Shown piece by piece: positions 44,120 to 55,599 of a DNA stretch of 64,000 nucleotides. The notes under the pieces were generated by a model. It saw only the letters and a program-made list of their open reading frames with translations. It had not been told where the DNA came from and ran no database searches. The stretch comes from Plasmopara viticola (Eukaryota > Oomycota > Peronosporomycetes > Peronosporales > Peronosporaceae), in the NCBI GenBank assembly GCA_001695595.3, contig MBPM02000096.1, forward strand, positions 1 to 64,000, given 5' to 3'. Within the stretch, counting starts at the first letter, position 1. The number at the start of each line of letters is the position of its first letter. The position numbers and the translations under genes were made by a program.

Positions 44120-45478
44120 CTCTGAATTCGTGGTGGTGTTCCGCGGTGGGTTGTTGAGTATCTGACGGCAGTCGAAAAGACTATTGTGTGGAGCTCGTAA
44201 GCTCCCCTTGCACGGCCAAAGATTCGTCCTTTCTATCGCTCTAGACATGCACAGATGCAATAGAGCCCCAACGAAGTGTATAATCATTCTGTTGGAGGGC
44301 TAATACGTTGTACGGCCACAGATACGCCCTTTCTTTCGATTTATAAGAAGTTCGTGGGGTACTACTCTCATGTCCTTCAAACCCTGCAGCTCGTCCGATT
44401 AGCAGCTTTTGCCGTATCGGGACGACCAGTTGACCCACAGAGCACATTCGATGGGATCCTAAAGTAATAAAGGCTTCGGGATTCTTCACTTTGTTTGCTG
44501 ATTCCGCGCGATTCTTTAAAACCTAAAGAGCATGACGTTCGAGTTCCGTATGCGTTGTTGGATAATATTGGGTCACGCCGTGACAAGATGACATCCGAAG
44601 CACAAAGAAACTTCGCGAATGCGCTGGAGGACATGAGAGAAGAGGTGGATTCAACAATGTTCATACTACAACCGTGGCAGTCGTGGGAGATGTTTGGTGC
44701 TTGCTTTTATGCAGTGAGAATCAATGCGTTGTTAGCGCTTGGGCACTCGAGTGTGACGCTGAGGGAGCTTTTGCCTGGCACGTTAATGTCTGGTGAAACG
44801 AGTGCCATCACTGTGAATCTTGTTCCGTCAAGAGTGATTAAGTGTGCGGGCGCGTTTGGTGCCTCAACTCCTCCGCTCATTCCACGAAAAGGGAACCGAA
44901 TGGAAACACTCGACTGGGCATCGGGTGGATACATTGTAGTGAATGACGATGGTGGAGCTGGGGTCGACATATTCTTTGCTCTAAAGGATGCTACGACTGG
45001 CAGGGTAGTTGTCTTTGTCGGTCAGCGAAAACGACAGTTCGGTAAATTTCAGCCAAGTCACGCAAGAGACTATCTTGGTAAGATGAGTGTTTGTCCGGAC
45101 TTTCTCGTCGCGAGAGGTGCGCGTTTGGTGCGAGGGGTCATGAATTGCGTTTCGCCGTCAAAGTTAACGACGTACGTGGTACCAGATGACTGCTTCATCT
45201 TGAGCCGAGCCGAAACAGAGCAGTGCCAAGGCACTTTGGTGTATCATCCCGCATGTTCGCCGGTCATCTCTGTCAATTCGGCGTGCAAAACTGCGCGGAA
45301 AAGTGTTTTCCAAGGCGATGCGAAAGAAGTGGATCAAGTCGTTGGGGAAATCGTAAGGAAGCGGGAAGAACCGAGTGGAGGATTCCGTACTTCGGATGAG
45401 CTGCTCTCTTTTATCAAAGCGAAGCGGTTGAAAGTTCAAGTCGATAACCAATTAATGGAGTTTTCATCTGAGCGATAA
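44120..45478 (+). pseudogene. Crinkler (CRN) effector C-terminal region, truncated copy
   Basis: Lacks the N-terminal secretion/LFLAK part and the P-loop region found in the copy at 58448-60936. The readable part from about 44345 has LQLVRLAAFAV, then two stops (TAATAA at 44464) where the other copy has sense codons, then an open frame to 45478. This frame holds the block VDIFFALKD....VVVFVGQRKRQ, which resembles a restriction-endonuclease-fold core. Crinkler C-termini are host-directed effector domains. Without a head this copy cannot be a normal secreted effector. The last 320 codons are intact, so either the loss is recent or the piece is still expressed. Confidence 0.72.
44205..44345 (+). 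mobile_element. SINE-like insertion in Crinkler copy A
   Basis: Sequence absent from the matching site of the inverted arm. It holds the block GCAATAGAGCCCCAAC, whose flanks also align with the minus strand of 47365-47425. A near repeat (ACGGCCAAAGATTCGTCC and ACGGCCACAGATACGCCC) lies at both ends. A short interspersed element fragment is likely, but no tRNA head is visible. Confidence 0.4.
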
Positions 45479-45859
45479 GAAACATTTTGCTTTTATGTTA
45501 TCGCGCCTATCTTACGGTCTTTCAAAGTTTGCACTAATGCGATGGAGTTGCTATGGTCCGTGCCGCACGGTGAATTGTCCATCCGCGCAATCTGAACGGA
45601 TAATGCCGAGCCCGTAGACCGTGACTGTGATAGCACTTGGAGAAAGCATGGTTGGTCGTGAATGTGCTGCCGATCTATGACCACCAACCATCCGTCTCGT
45701 GATTGAGCTATCCTACAGAATGATCCGACACAATCACTGCTACGAGTTCTCCGGTGGCGTCCAGTGTCAGGACCACAAACTACTGGCAAGCTGTGCGTCT
45801 TCAAGTCAAATGGCTTCCAACTGTCGTCAAGAGGGTTCGTCGTCAAGAAAGTTGGCGGC

Positions 45860-46145
45860 TCCAGCCACTTTGGCAGCCATGTCAAGCACGGAGATATTAT
45901 CCTTCACTAGAACGATCGGGATGTTTTCCATGTAGACAAAGTGCAACTAACGGAAGTTGGCAAGCATTGCAACTAGAAACTCGGCCAAAATTGGTGCACG
46001 CGCTGCTTCAACCGACGAAAGTAGAGCAGCAGTCACTTGCTCTTTCGATACAGTGGACTTAATGCTGACTTGCAAGCGCTTGGACTTAGCATCAACATCC
46101 CCGACATTCACGCCGCCTTCGTGATGAAAGAGAATCTGCGCCTTG
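45860..46145 (-). pseudogene. ATP-citrate lyase fragment, copy A
   Basis: Reads FHHEGGVNVGDVDAKSKRLQ and, beyond stops, an NIPIVL..VLDMAAKV stretch. These are the ATP-grasp part of ATP-citrate lyase (the family has FHHEGGVDVGDVDAKA and NP(L/I)V...VLDLAAKVD). Only about 90 codons remain and stop codons break it, so it is not functional. It sits tail to tail with the Crinkler piece and abuts the carrier pseudogene. Confidence 0.7.
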
Positions 46146-46936
46146 GACCAGGACGGTAGTCGCCGGCTCGGTCTCAGGTATCGCACGTGTAATGGTTTGC
46201 CATCCCTTTGATACTATCCGTACGCGGCTGCAACTGTCATTAACACGCTTTCGTGGCTTCTTCCACTGCGCTCGACAAACGATCCAGCAGGAAACCATGC
46301 TCGGGCTGTACACGGGTTTCTTGCCTACATTTTTCAGCCAGGGCGTGTACAAGGCCGTTATATTTACCACGTCGTCCATCGTTTGTAATGATGTGCTTCT
46401 TTTCCATACTTACCCCAAGGTTGCGACTTTGACGGCTGGAGCGGTTGCTGGTGGGGTTAACGCCTTCCTGGTTGCGCCTGCGGAGCTCGTACGCAACCGC
46501 CTACAAGTTCAATACAATAATCGGCTAGAGTTGCAGCTTTATCGAGGAACTTATCATTGTATCACTACATGTGGGTCTGACTACCGCTGTCATCCGAGAC
46601 TTGCTGGGTATAGCCGTTTGTTTTCTTGGGTATGACTTTGCTGGGCGCCATTTAACTGAAAGCAGAATGTTTGACGCGACGTCTTCGCTGCTATTGCTGG
46701 TGCATTTGGTGGCGTCAACTATTGGACGGTAGCGCTGCCATTTGGCACCATTAAAACGCTCATGGGAAGACAGGCAAGTATACAAACTTGAGGTTGAGTA
46801 TGACGAGATGATACGTGAAGAGGGCGTACTGCAGCTCTTTCGTGGATGGCAAGCAGCTTTCTTTTATGGAATGCCGACCGCCGCCATCACATTTTGGACT
46901 TTTGAACGAGCTAGCAAACTACTGGATGGCATTTGA
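46146..46936 (+). pseudogene. Mitochondrial carrier (SLC25) gene, truncated and frameshifted
   Basis: First recognisable block AGSVSGIARVMVCHPFDTIRTRLQ carries the PFDTIRTR signature (PX[DE]XX[KR]X[KR] type) of repeat 1. Repeat 2 has APAELVRNRLQVQ. Repeat 3 has ALPFGTIKT followed by LFRGWQAAFFYGMP and AITFWTFERA. At least three frame changes, near 46560, 46715 and 46790, break the reading. The N-terminal first residues are missing where inverted arm A begins. Carriers move metabolites across the inner mitochondrial membrane; the substrate cannot be told. Confidence 0.82.
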
Positions 46937-49900
46937 GTTACTTTGTAATTAGAGACCTGCATGCTGCAAAATCAGAAAAGAGCTACTTGTGGGCAAGGAA
47001 TGCCAAGTTGCGCACTTGCTTACAAAGTCATTGTGTCTAAAACCCAGAGATACTCCCACAAGATAGAGGAGTTGAGCATGAGAGCCCGTAGGACGAATCG
47101 GTGCTTCAAATGGAACAGTATTCGCTGTACCATCATCGTTTTAAAGATCCGACACGCTGCGTTGCGGCTTGACATACGCTCGTAAGGCCATGATACGTTG
47201 TGGCATGGCACTTGATGTCGGTGGTCGATCGCACGAATCGCCATGTACCTCAACATTCTCGTTGATCGCCTAACAAAGAGCTGCACGCCAATGTAGTTTG
47301 AAACAATATTCATGAAAAAATAACAGGAGAAGGTGCCTTTTCTGGCGCTGGCGATATGCGTTGCTCTCAGCACTTCAAAACAGCGAATATACGCTTTGTT
47401 GTGGCTCTATTGCGCCTGCGCAATTACACCCCCGTGGGGCTCGAACCCACGACCACTGGCTTAAAAGGCCAGCGCAAATTTATATCAGAAAGGAATTTGC
47501 GTCCTTTCGAGAGAGAGTCATGAGTTCAAATATTTTTCGCTCTTTATAAACCAAAGCTGACAATAACAAACCCTATTTTTGTCACTGGCATGTTTATTTT
47601 GACGCGATGAAGCGCTGTGTTATAATATGGAAGCTGATTAAGTAAATACAATCGGGCTCTATTGCAGCTGTTGACGTCCAAAAGAATACAATCAAGACGA
47701 CGCTGTCACGGTCGATCATGTTCGGTCAATAGTAAGGCTGTCGGTGTTATCAAGCGAGCTCGCCTTTTAGTTCGTTTCGGTCGGGTTCACACTTCTTTCG
47801 TAAAATAACTGTACCTCATACCTAATAACTTAAAAGGAAAAAAATTGCACAATTACAATGTCTGACGCATTCTTCCAATGTATGGTCCTCTTTGAGCAGT
47901 GCCGCTGTTTGCTTAGCAACAGAAAACAAAGGAAGGATGCGTCGCGTTGCTCCAGCACCAAGTTGCTGCACGCAAGCGTGGACGGCGCGTTGCGCTAAAC
48001 CAAGTGTGTGCCATGTGCCACGCGCCCTTGCGTGCCCCGTCGTGAATACCATAATAACTTGGAAAGTTTAGCAAGTCCTTAATGTCCTATTAAATTTCAA
48101 TACTATAAGTCTCGCATTTGGCTTGAATTTTATTAGCACCGGCACTTACAGCTTTCGTTTGTCCAAACGACCACCCTTGGTATTATTTATAGATCCAACA
48201 TTGACAATGTGACTCGTTGTACATTTGTTCCATTTTTTGCTCCTCAGATTAGTCTCTTGACGCCTGTCGACAAAGAGAAACAAGGAGGGACAGGGACGTC
48301 CGAGGGTGGGTCGACTCCCACGACTCCCAATTTGCTCTCTAGGACAAAAGTCGCCCCCCCCAAAACCCGACCGCCTCCCCGTCAATTAGTTGTGGTAATA
48401 TTATGGTTATGGGTCTCACTCCCTTGACCATCACTCTCGCCGTCTTACTAGTGCTCCAGCTCGACTTTGGCATCCCGCGTTTGTTCCCTGAATATATTCC
48501 GAACGACTTTGACCTAAATCATGCCATAAGCAGATCAGGGAAATGTTCTAGCTCGCAGGCTTAAAAGATATATAGAGAGAGCGCACTTGTTCAGCGTACA
48601 ATACCCATAAAAAAATATGAGCGGAGACTGAAGAGGACTGAGAATGTCAAAATATAAACATAGAGCGTTTGATATTGACAATTATTTCGCGAACCTAGAG
48701 CTAATCGATGGCCTGAAATTGAATTTTGCTAGCGTCACCACCAGCGTTGTTGAATCGTTTCGTTCTTTGCTTAGATTTTGGCGAGGAGGATGGCGATAAG
48801 ACTCTACCTTTCGCGCTCTAATACGGTTATAGTATTTCACAGATGAGTGAGTGGTAAAAATTATTACGAAAATACGTTCTACAGGCATTGTTCGGTTATT
48901 ACTTGACTTAATTAGTTGATATTCTACCTTGATAACCTTTGTGACGTCCTAATTACTTCTATAGCGTACCGCTAGACGTACTAACGGCCTTCACGAGAAG
49001 CCCTTTACCACGAGTAATTGAACGGCTTTAGGCTTTGCAAGACTCGTCGTGTGTGCAGACATTATACTAAAGCTAATCACTTGTATTTGATGGTCCAGTC
49101 AGACCTGAAGTGCCGACTGGTCCCTTCAAAACGGATATGAGCAGTGTGTTAAAGTGTGTCCGGGCTAAAGCCCTCGCGATCAGACGTAATTGTTAGCTGC
49201 TTATGCATATTGAACTAACCTTTATAAACTGAAATGTATTGCCATTAATATTTTAAGAGATTAGGCTACATTGAGCAGCAATTGGTAGTCCAAGTCGTAA
49301 TGAGTAGCTGCTTGTTTAAAATGATTGAAAATGACATCGTTATTTACTGTCTATATACAACAAACTCAAGTGAATATGTTCTTTGTCATACCCAGCGCTA
49401 CGGTGCTAGTGTGAGGCTAAGGGATGGTTGTGGTGGAAACGAAAAGGGTGAAACAGGTCTCTTGGAGTTGACGGAGACTCTGTGCACTTTGACTGGACGT
49501 GAAGCATGCATCGCAACATGAAATTTCTAACGGTATGAGAATTCACAGTGACGTCGCGATCGTGCTCAAGAGCGCACACAAGCTGGCGTATCGTAAGATC
49601 AGGCTCCTTTTTCAGACAAATTCGTAAGCAACTCCAAGCACCTTTGTTTCTCGATTGTCGCTCGGTGGCTGAGCCTGTACCTTTCCTCCTTGCGTGACAT
49701 GGCTATTTCAGTTAATTTCAGAACGCCTTAGTCATTTCCTACTACACTGTTTATTCAGCTCGAGAACCCTTTGCTTGGTATCCACCGTGAAGCGTGTTTA
49801 GCGTAATGAGCTGACCAGGTGCTCTCGGGACACCAAAAGAGAAAATAATAAAACAACAGAACGCGAAATAGCGTCATGTCTTGAAAACGCTGCATAGATA

Positions 49901-50551
49901 GCATTATAGAAGGTTAATCCGCGAGCTGATCCATGACGCACTTCAACATCGGTGTTCGTCAAATACCTGCCATAGATACAAAAATTTAAAGCCGGCAAGT
50001 TACACTCCTTTTTGAATTTATTTACCTGTAGAAAGAACAAAGTGCTGCTTAGTCAAATTTGGATGTCACAAGCGACCCAGTAGTTGTCAAAAAATCTAAA
50101 CCCCAAAGATAAATGACACTCTAGCTAGTCACAGTGTCACAGCAGGTGCGCTTCGTTTCAAGGCAAAGCCTGAGTTACTGAATCTTGAAGAGCTCGAAGC
50201 TGCTGAAATATTGGCTGAGTGAAAAGCCAAACATGTATAAGAGGTAATGCGCTTAGCAAATAAACACTCGTCTCGAGTATGTATGTGCATGCTGCGATTT
50301 AGATCAGGATGGACCGGATCAGCTTTATCGGTCACAAGGGCTGTCAAACTTCGCAGCGACGTTTAGTCGTCTGGTCACGCAGTTGCTCTAAGCGTCACAT
50401 TTATTTTCCCGAAAACTGACAACACAGCCGAGCTTAAGAGACCAATTAGCTTCGAAGGTCCATTTACTCCTCAAAGTTAAGCTTTGAAAAGTCAAAAAAT
50501 GATAAAAATTTATGCCAGCATCGACAGATGTGTATTGGGAGAAGAGGAACA
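46937..50551. other. Gene-poor region with repeat debris
   Basis: Apart from the SINE-like piece near 47370-47480, no gene is supported. A G/C-rich patch at 48270-48390 reads as a low-complexity Pro/Gly/Thr/Ser frame and may be a retroelement gag start, but no other retroelement motif accompanies it. Confidence 0.5.
47365..47480 (-). mobile_element. SINE-like element with a tRNA-Lys(TTT) 3' half
   Basis: On the minus strand, 47475-47427 folds as an anticodon arm (CTGGC-CTTTTAA-GCCAG, anticodon TTT) followed by a T arm with GGTTCGAGCC. The D arm and 5' acceptor strand are missing, so it is not a working tRNA gene. It is followed by a GCAATAGAGCCACAAC tail shared with the insertion at 44255. 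A tRNA-derived SINE remnant is the best reading. Confidence 0.5.
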
Positions 50552-50614
50552 CTCAAAACCCATGGCTGCATACAAAGGAACACGGCTGCTTCGTATGCAG
50601 CCATGGGTTTTGAG
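50552..50614. repeat. Perfect 21-bp inverted repeat with a 21-nt loop
   Basis: Arms 50552-50572 and 50594-50614 are exactly reverse complementary (CTCAAAACCCATGGC... against ...GCCATGGGTTTTGAG), separated by 21 nt. No genes lie on either side. Could be the remnant of a foldback element or a small-RNA hairpin. Confidence 0.85.
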
Positions 50615-52985
50615 CAGATCCCGGGAAACAGAAAGTTGTTTGATCTTGGTCTATGCCATAGGCTGTAACAAAATGGTGGTTTTTAACTAAGTATTTACAC
50701 ATGGCTGTAAGAGCCTGCAAATATTTTACTGACCTATTGTCATAGCAACATAAAGTGGTGCTGGGAGAGTCAGCAATGAAAGGCTTTTAGTAGCACCAAG
50801 GAAAGTCTTTAATGGGCGCCTAATCTGGCTTTGCCGAACGAGACAAAGTCGCAAAACATCGTTTACGCTACTCTCGACTGTGTGCGTTACAACGACTTGA
50901 TAGAGACGCTAAGCGAGAAGTCGTTTCTTTCCGCCATAAATAGCTATAATGTTCTCACCATATTTATTACGTTGATTACAAAACGTTCCTTGTCAAGAAC
51001 TACAAATTGGTGAAGTGCATCTTCTGGGTTTCAATCCACGCATCATCGTTCAGAAAGCACCAATATCAGCGTACAGTAGAATAATATAGACCTCGGCTTC
51101 TGGCTTGACAAAACCGTAACGGCGTCACATTTTAACCATCACGTCATCAATGAATGAGGTTGCACTAATCACGTATTCACTGGCAATACACCTTTCCATT
51201 CAATGTGATAAGGCACCTTTGGACTTCGTAATTACACAAGTACGAATGCTTCAATTTTATTGTAGAAGGTCTCAAAGCTTTTTGAGGAAATAGTTCTCAG
51301 ACCTCGCAAACTATTGGCTGAAAACAACCAGCACGAATGAAGATGTGATTGCAAACGCCCAATATTTAAAATTAACATAATAAACCCCTTTGGTGGTGAG
51401 ATGAAGTATTGTAACATACTAAAAATTCATCTCTAGAAAGGGTCAAATTTGGTATCTACGATCCTGGAAAGCCTAAATATTATAATGTCGCCGACGCATT
51501 ATGTGGACCATTTTAAGAATCTATTTTTGACACTGTGTCTTTGATACTGCCCCAAGCTTCGAGTCAAAGCGTTGCCTTGGTGCTTGAACATGCTCGCAAG
51601 ACGAGTTCGGATGGCCATATGGTGGCTCTTAGTGATCATAGGCACCGCCACGTTGATTATCAGGCCGAGGGGAAGAGTGCCTATAAGAAGAGGTCCTAAT
51701 AGAAGGTGGCCGAACCCCAGCTTTTAATAAAAATTAGCGACTTCCAGCGCATCTTGATTACCTCGCGCCGAGACGCATGGCGGCCAATCAGATGTTAAAG
51801 GGTATAGACAAAAGGACCAAGGGAGGTCCCAGGGGGCCTAAGTATACAAAATTCCGCAAATTGATAAATTTTGTTCAAGGGTTCTCATCTCTGAATTTGC
51901 CACCACTGAGATACTTTTGATACAAACTCAGCCACGAATTCAGCCACTTTGAGTTTTTGGGTTTGAACAGTGCCTCCAAATTTAGCGCACCTGGTGAACA
52001 AAATGGCCATTGAAGCCATCAATTATCTTTCTAGATAAGGTCTCTTTGTTAGCGACGTGGCTACTTAAAATACTCAGGGATCAGCTTCGTATCGCATCCT
52101 CATTATTTAATTAAAGAGCCATGGTACCCTTCTAGGTTGCATGTAGAACCGGATCAAAGTGTCTTGCCAAGCCCTTTGACTCGTAGTAAGAAGTTACCTT
52201 CGGTGCTATCCCAGAATGTTTTGAACCCATGTGTAAATGTTTGCTTCCCGCAGTTAGTGGCATTATATTACGCACTTTTGAAGCTTCGCATATTTTCATC
52301 GACTGGCGAATCTGCTAGCGAGATTTTACCACCCGCTAAAACGGTTTCCACACATTGCCATGTCTTTCTTCACTAAATTGACCTCGGACCTATACGGAAT
52401 CAAGATTCAATATAGCTGGCTGTGATAGGTGAAGATTTTGGTTCCACAATGTCTTTTTAGGTTCATGACAGGAACAAGATTTGAAAATGCCTAGACTAGA
52501 AACGCGATAGCCTTGAACAGTTTGGCGAGGCATGATGATAGGTGAGCATATGAAAATAATGCGACACTTGCACCCTCCTCTCGTTAACCCCAATCCCCAC
52601 ACTATTAAATGCTACTTTTGACAAGTTCTATCCTTTGGTATTGATGACTAGTCTATACAATCCACTCATAACCTTCAATCGACGCACTGAGAGTATCTTT
52701 AATTTTACCTAAAAGCATTGAAAGTACGCCCATTAGACAAATCACAAATATGCACAACGCACAATTATAGAAAAGAATGAAAAAAACGCTACATAAAAAC
52801 AAAATATACATTGATAAAAAAGAATAAAAAAAAAGTTTTATAAAATAAAATATATATTTAAATGGAAAAAATCTACCTTAAATCACAACTTCTCCACCAA
52901 AATGAAAAAACTACCTATGAAGTAAAAATAACTATTGAATAATACAAAAACAAAAATATACGTAACTCGCTAAAGAAGATATACT
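50615..52985. other. Gene-poor region ending in a very AT-rich tract
   Basis: No supported gene. Near 51455-51510 the frame YDPGKPKYYNVADAL recalls the end of a Ty3/gypsy RNase H (PGK..VADALSR), but nothing else of such an element is recognisable. 52730-52985 is extremely A/T rich with many A runs. Confidence 0.4.
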
Positions 52986-53640
52986 TTAATGCTGCGCATT
53001 GCTGGTGCATCGACGCTTGTTGTGTCCCCCTTGACCACAGCTGCCGCATCGATAAACACTTTTTGTCGCGTCAACTTCTAATGTAGCATGCTGTGATTCG
53101 ATTCGCTTCTTTTTGGGTCGACCTTTGCTTTTAGACGTATTTGGTGAAAAATGCTCACTCCTTTCCACTTGTCATTCTGCAAATGGCTTCCTTTTGAGTG
53201 CTTCATCATAGGCAAGTAGCTACGTTTTGATTGACCACATATCCCCAAATATTTGCACGTGACAGATGATTTGAAAACTTAAATGCTGCTAGAGGTGTCG
53301 ATATGAAGCATTCATATCCCTCACAAACCGCATGTGCAGGAACCACTGGTACTGTTTACCTTAACAGCATACTCGATTGGCTTGTTTGTTTCGATACAAA
53401 CCGACACAGCAAGCGATGTAGCTAAACTTGGACATACTATAATTGTTTCCTCGTACATGTTTGTCATTGAAGCGATAAAACTGGCAGCGTAAGACGTAAC
53501 CACACACCATTGTTTGGTCTTTCCTGTAAATTCGTATTCAATTGTCATCGTAAAATCCAAGATCGGCCTTTCACGGATGTTTTTCAGCGCGTTGTTTATA
53601 ATTTCGACATTATTGGAAGTTAAATTTCCATATTGTAAGC
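52986..53640 (-). pseudogene. MULE-type transposase remnant (SWIM and CCHC zinc knuckle)
   Basis: From high to low coordinates: NLTSNNVEIINNALKNIRE (the family has TSNNVES.N), then a helical part, then VNSTSGSCTCGL (start of a SWIM zinc-binding CXC...CXH motif), then SKGRPKKKRIES and CGSCGQGGHNKRRC (CX2CX4HX4C). This is the C-terminal layout of Mutator-like element transposases. Stops and frame changes break it and the catalytic DDE part is not readable. Terminal inverted repeats were not found. Confidence 0.68.
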
Positions 53641-54284
53641 ATAGACTATGGGCAATGAATTACTTCTCGTACCAACGTCAGCCAGTCATTTAACTGCCTC
53701 GCGACTTAGCTATATCAGGTCTTCTTCTTTGACTTCATACGATTGCCTGGTCGGGGCACGTGCAAATCCTCATGCATGTTCCTTTGACGTCTTGTTCTCA
53801 AGCTTTAAATTAAAGTTCTCCCTAAGGTGACGGCTGGCACTAATTCCTTGTCACGATCAGATATTACGAAGGCTGGAAGAATAGGTAAATGCCAGTAGAA
53901 AAGCTTAATGAATCACGCTCATTTTGCTTTAGTCTCACTGCTGATGAATGCGACTACAACAGTCTGAATCTCATTTCGAAACAGGCCACCAACAGCACAT
54001 TTTTTCTGGAGAAAAGTGTCATCCAGTGCCACGTCATGTAATGCATATAGAGCAAACGAATGAATACCTTGCGTATAATCAATTGCTGTCCGCAGATTGT
54101 ATGGGGTAAAAGTACTATTTAACGGTAGAGATTCTCTATTTTTATATTTGCCTGTATATTTTTGCCATCGTTGCATTTTTTTCTGCTTTTTCATCATCAA
54201 AGAGTAATTCCATTTAATTTGGAAAAGGAATCCTTTTTCCACTATTCTTCTAATATTTTATTATTTTACAGAAAGCTCCTAGAA
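53641..54284. other. Spacer before the Kazal gene, possibly decayed MULE sequence
   Basis: No supported gene. It may hold more decayed upstream parts of the transposase on the minus strand, but no motif can be placed. Confidence 0.35.
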
Positions 54285-54521
54285 ATGATCGCAACTACGT
54301 TACTAGTTTTCGTTGTCGTTGCGCCACTCCAGCACCCAGGCACATCGGCTAGACTTGGTCAGCTCTATTAGGATCTCAAGAAAGACTGCTTGATACTATG
54401 CTCGCGCGAGTATCTGCCGGTCTGCGACTCGAACGGACAAACCTATGTCAATGAATGTTTTTCTCAGATCGCTGTCTGCATTAATCCAAAGTTTGTGCGA
54501 GTAAGCAACAGCACGTGCTAA
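54285..54521 (+). pseudogene. Secreted Kazal-type protease inhibitor (EPI-like) with internal TAG
   Basis: ATG at 54285 opens a short signal peptide (MIATTLLVFVVVAPL). Codon 29 is TAG (54369-54371). The same frame then continues for 49 codons to TAA at 54519 through a single Kazal domain. The six cysteines have C-X3-C-X7-C-X10-C-X6-C spacing, with the YLPVCDSNGQTY core. The second residue after the second Cys, the usual P1 site, is Arg. Oomycete EPI proteins of this family block plant apoplastic subtilisin-like proteases. Only the one stop spoils the frame. TAG would arise from CAG by one transition. No intron that removes it was seen. Confidence 0.8.
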
Positions 54522-55599
54522 AAAGACGGCCCCTACGCACAACTCTAAAAAACACGACCCTACATGGAGATAAAGCTCTTGATGGACTGTGGGTGGACGT
54601 TGAACTATCTAGTGGTACATTATGTTTGCTAGCTTTGTACATAAGCTTAATAGCACCGTACTTAAATGCGACTGATTTGCGATTCATTAATAAGATCAAG
54701 GCACTACGTTTGCTTAGGACATACCTGGTCTAGTTGTGGGAGTCATATCATGGCTGATTTTTGCCCGACGTGCTTCCGAGCTCTCGTATTGAAAAATGAG
54801 TAGATTAGTCACGCAGGTTTCAGATACGAATACATAATGAGCTTCACGCGGAAGCCGATTTGGGACATCTACGCGTGTTTAGATCACAGGGTTTTGATCA
54901 TACCAGAATGAGATATTTTAATGATGTTACTCGAATGTATGTACCAATTTTACCAAGACTTGTTATTAAATTTTGACCTGATTGATTGCAACAGTTGACG
55001 TGGCAGCTATGCCAAAGCTCGACTTCTTCCGGTAACTAGTCTCTTTCACAAGAATGGTGCACCATAGTTGAGGCATGATAATGCTCTGTAAAGGCAACAC
55101 CTTACCCGTTGGGTATCACATCCATATAATACAGCGTGTTTGTAGCTTTAAGAGAATGTCACGCAGTCTCTGTCTGAATGTTAATGCTGCCCCATTAAGT
55201 ACTCCTAGCAGGACGGCACTGATTGACAGTAGCAATGTTTTAAAAAGTAGTGGTGCTCGAAGCTTGGTTAGCTTTGATTCACTGACTTTGTACGTTGACG
55301 ACATGTTATGCTTTCTGAACGTAGAATTGCAAATTTGATGCTAATGTATCGTCTTAATTATGAACCAGAAATTCGCTTGTGAATATCACTTCAGCCAAAA
55401 GCCCAGCACAGTCGTCGGCAAGCATTGTAAAAATTGGCGAAGTCGTGCGCCTAACAACAATTTATTTTTGGAAGAGATGCTTAAAATGACTTGATCGAGA
55501 ATTGGATTTTTTCCGCGTAAAATGTTGCACGAAACTGAAGCAGTAAAGTACCACCTCTAAAACCGGCCACAACACGCTGTTCCAAGCTTTGGCAAGGTG
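54522..55599. other. Spacer without supported gene
   Basis: About 1.1 kb; an 87-residue frame at 55075-55338 (+) has no recognised motif. Confidence 0.5.

Larger units (their letters stand above)
44120..46145. repeat. Inverted repeat arm A (Crinkler C-terminus plus ATP-citrate lyase fragment)
   Basis: The reverse complement matches 57740-59690 over nearly its whole length at high similarity, apart from a roughly 140-bp insertion in this arm (44205-44345) and a 47-bp deletion in the other. Right edge near 46145, where mitochondrial carrier sequence starts. Confidence 0.85.

Noticed and set aside
47427..47475. tRNA-Lys gene (-)
   Set aside because: Only anticodon and T arms exist; D arm and 5' acceptor strand are missing, so it is not a functional tRNA gene.
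48209..48427. Pro/Gly/Thr-rich frame that could be a retroelement gag
   Set aside because: No zinc knuckle, protease or reverse transcriptase near it; low complexity alone is not evidence.
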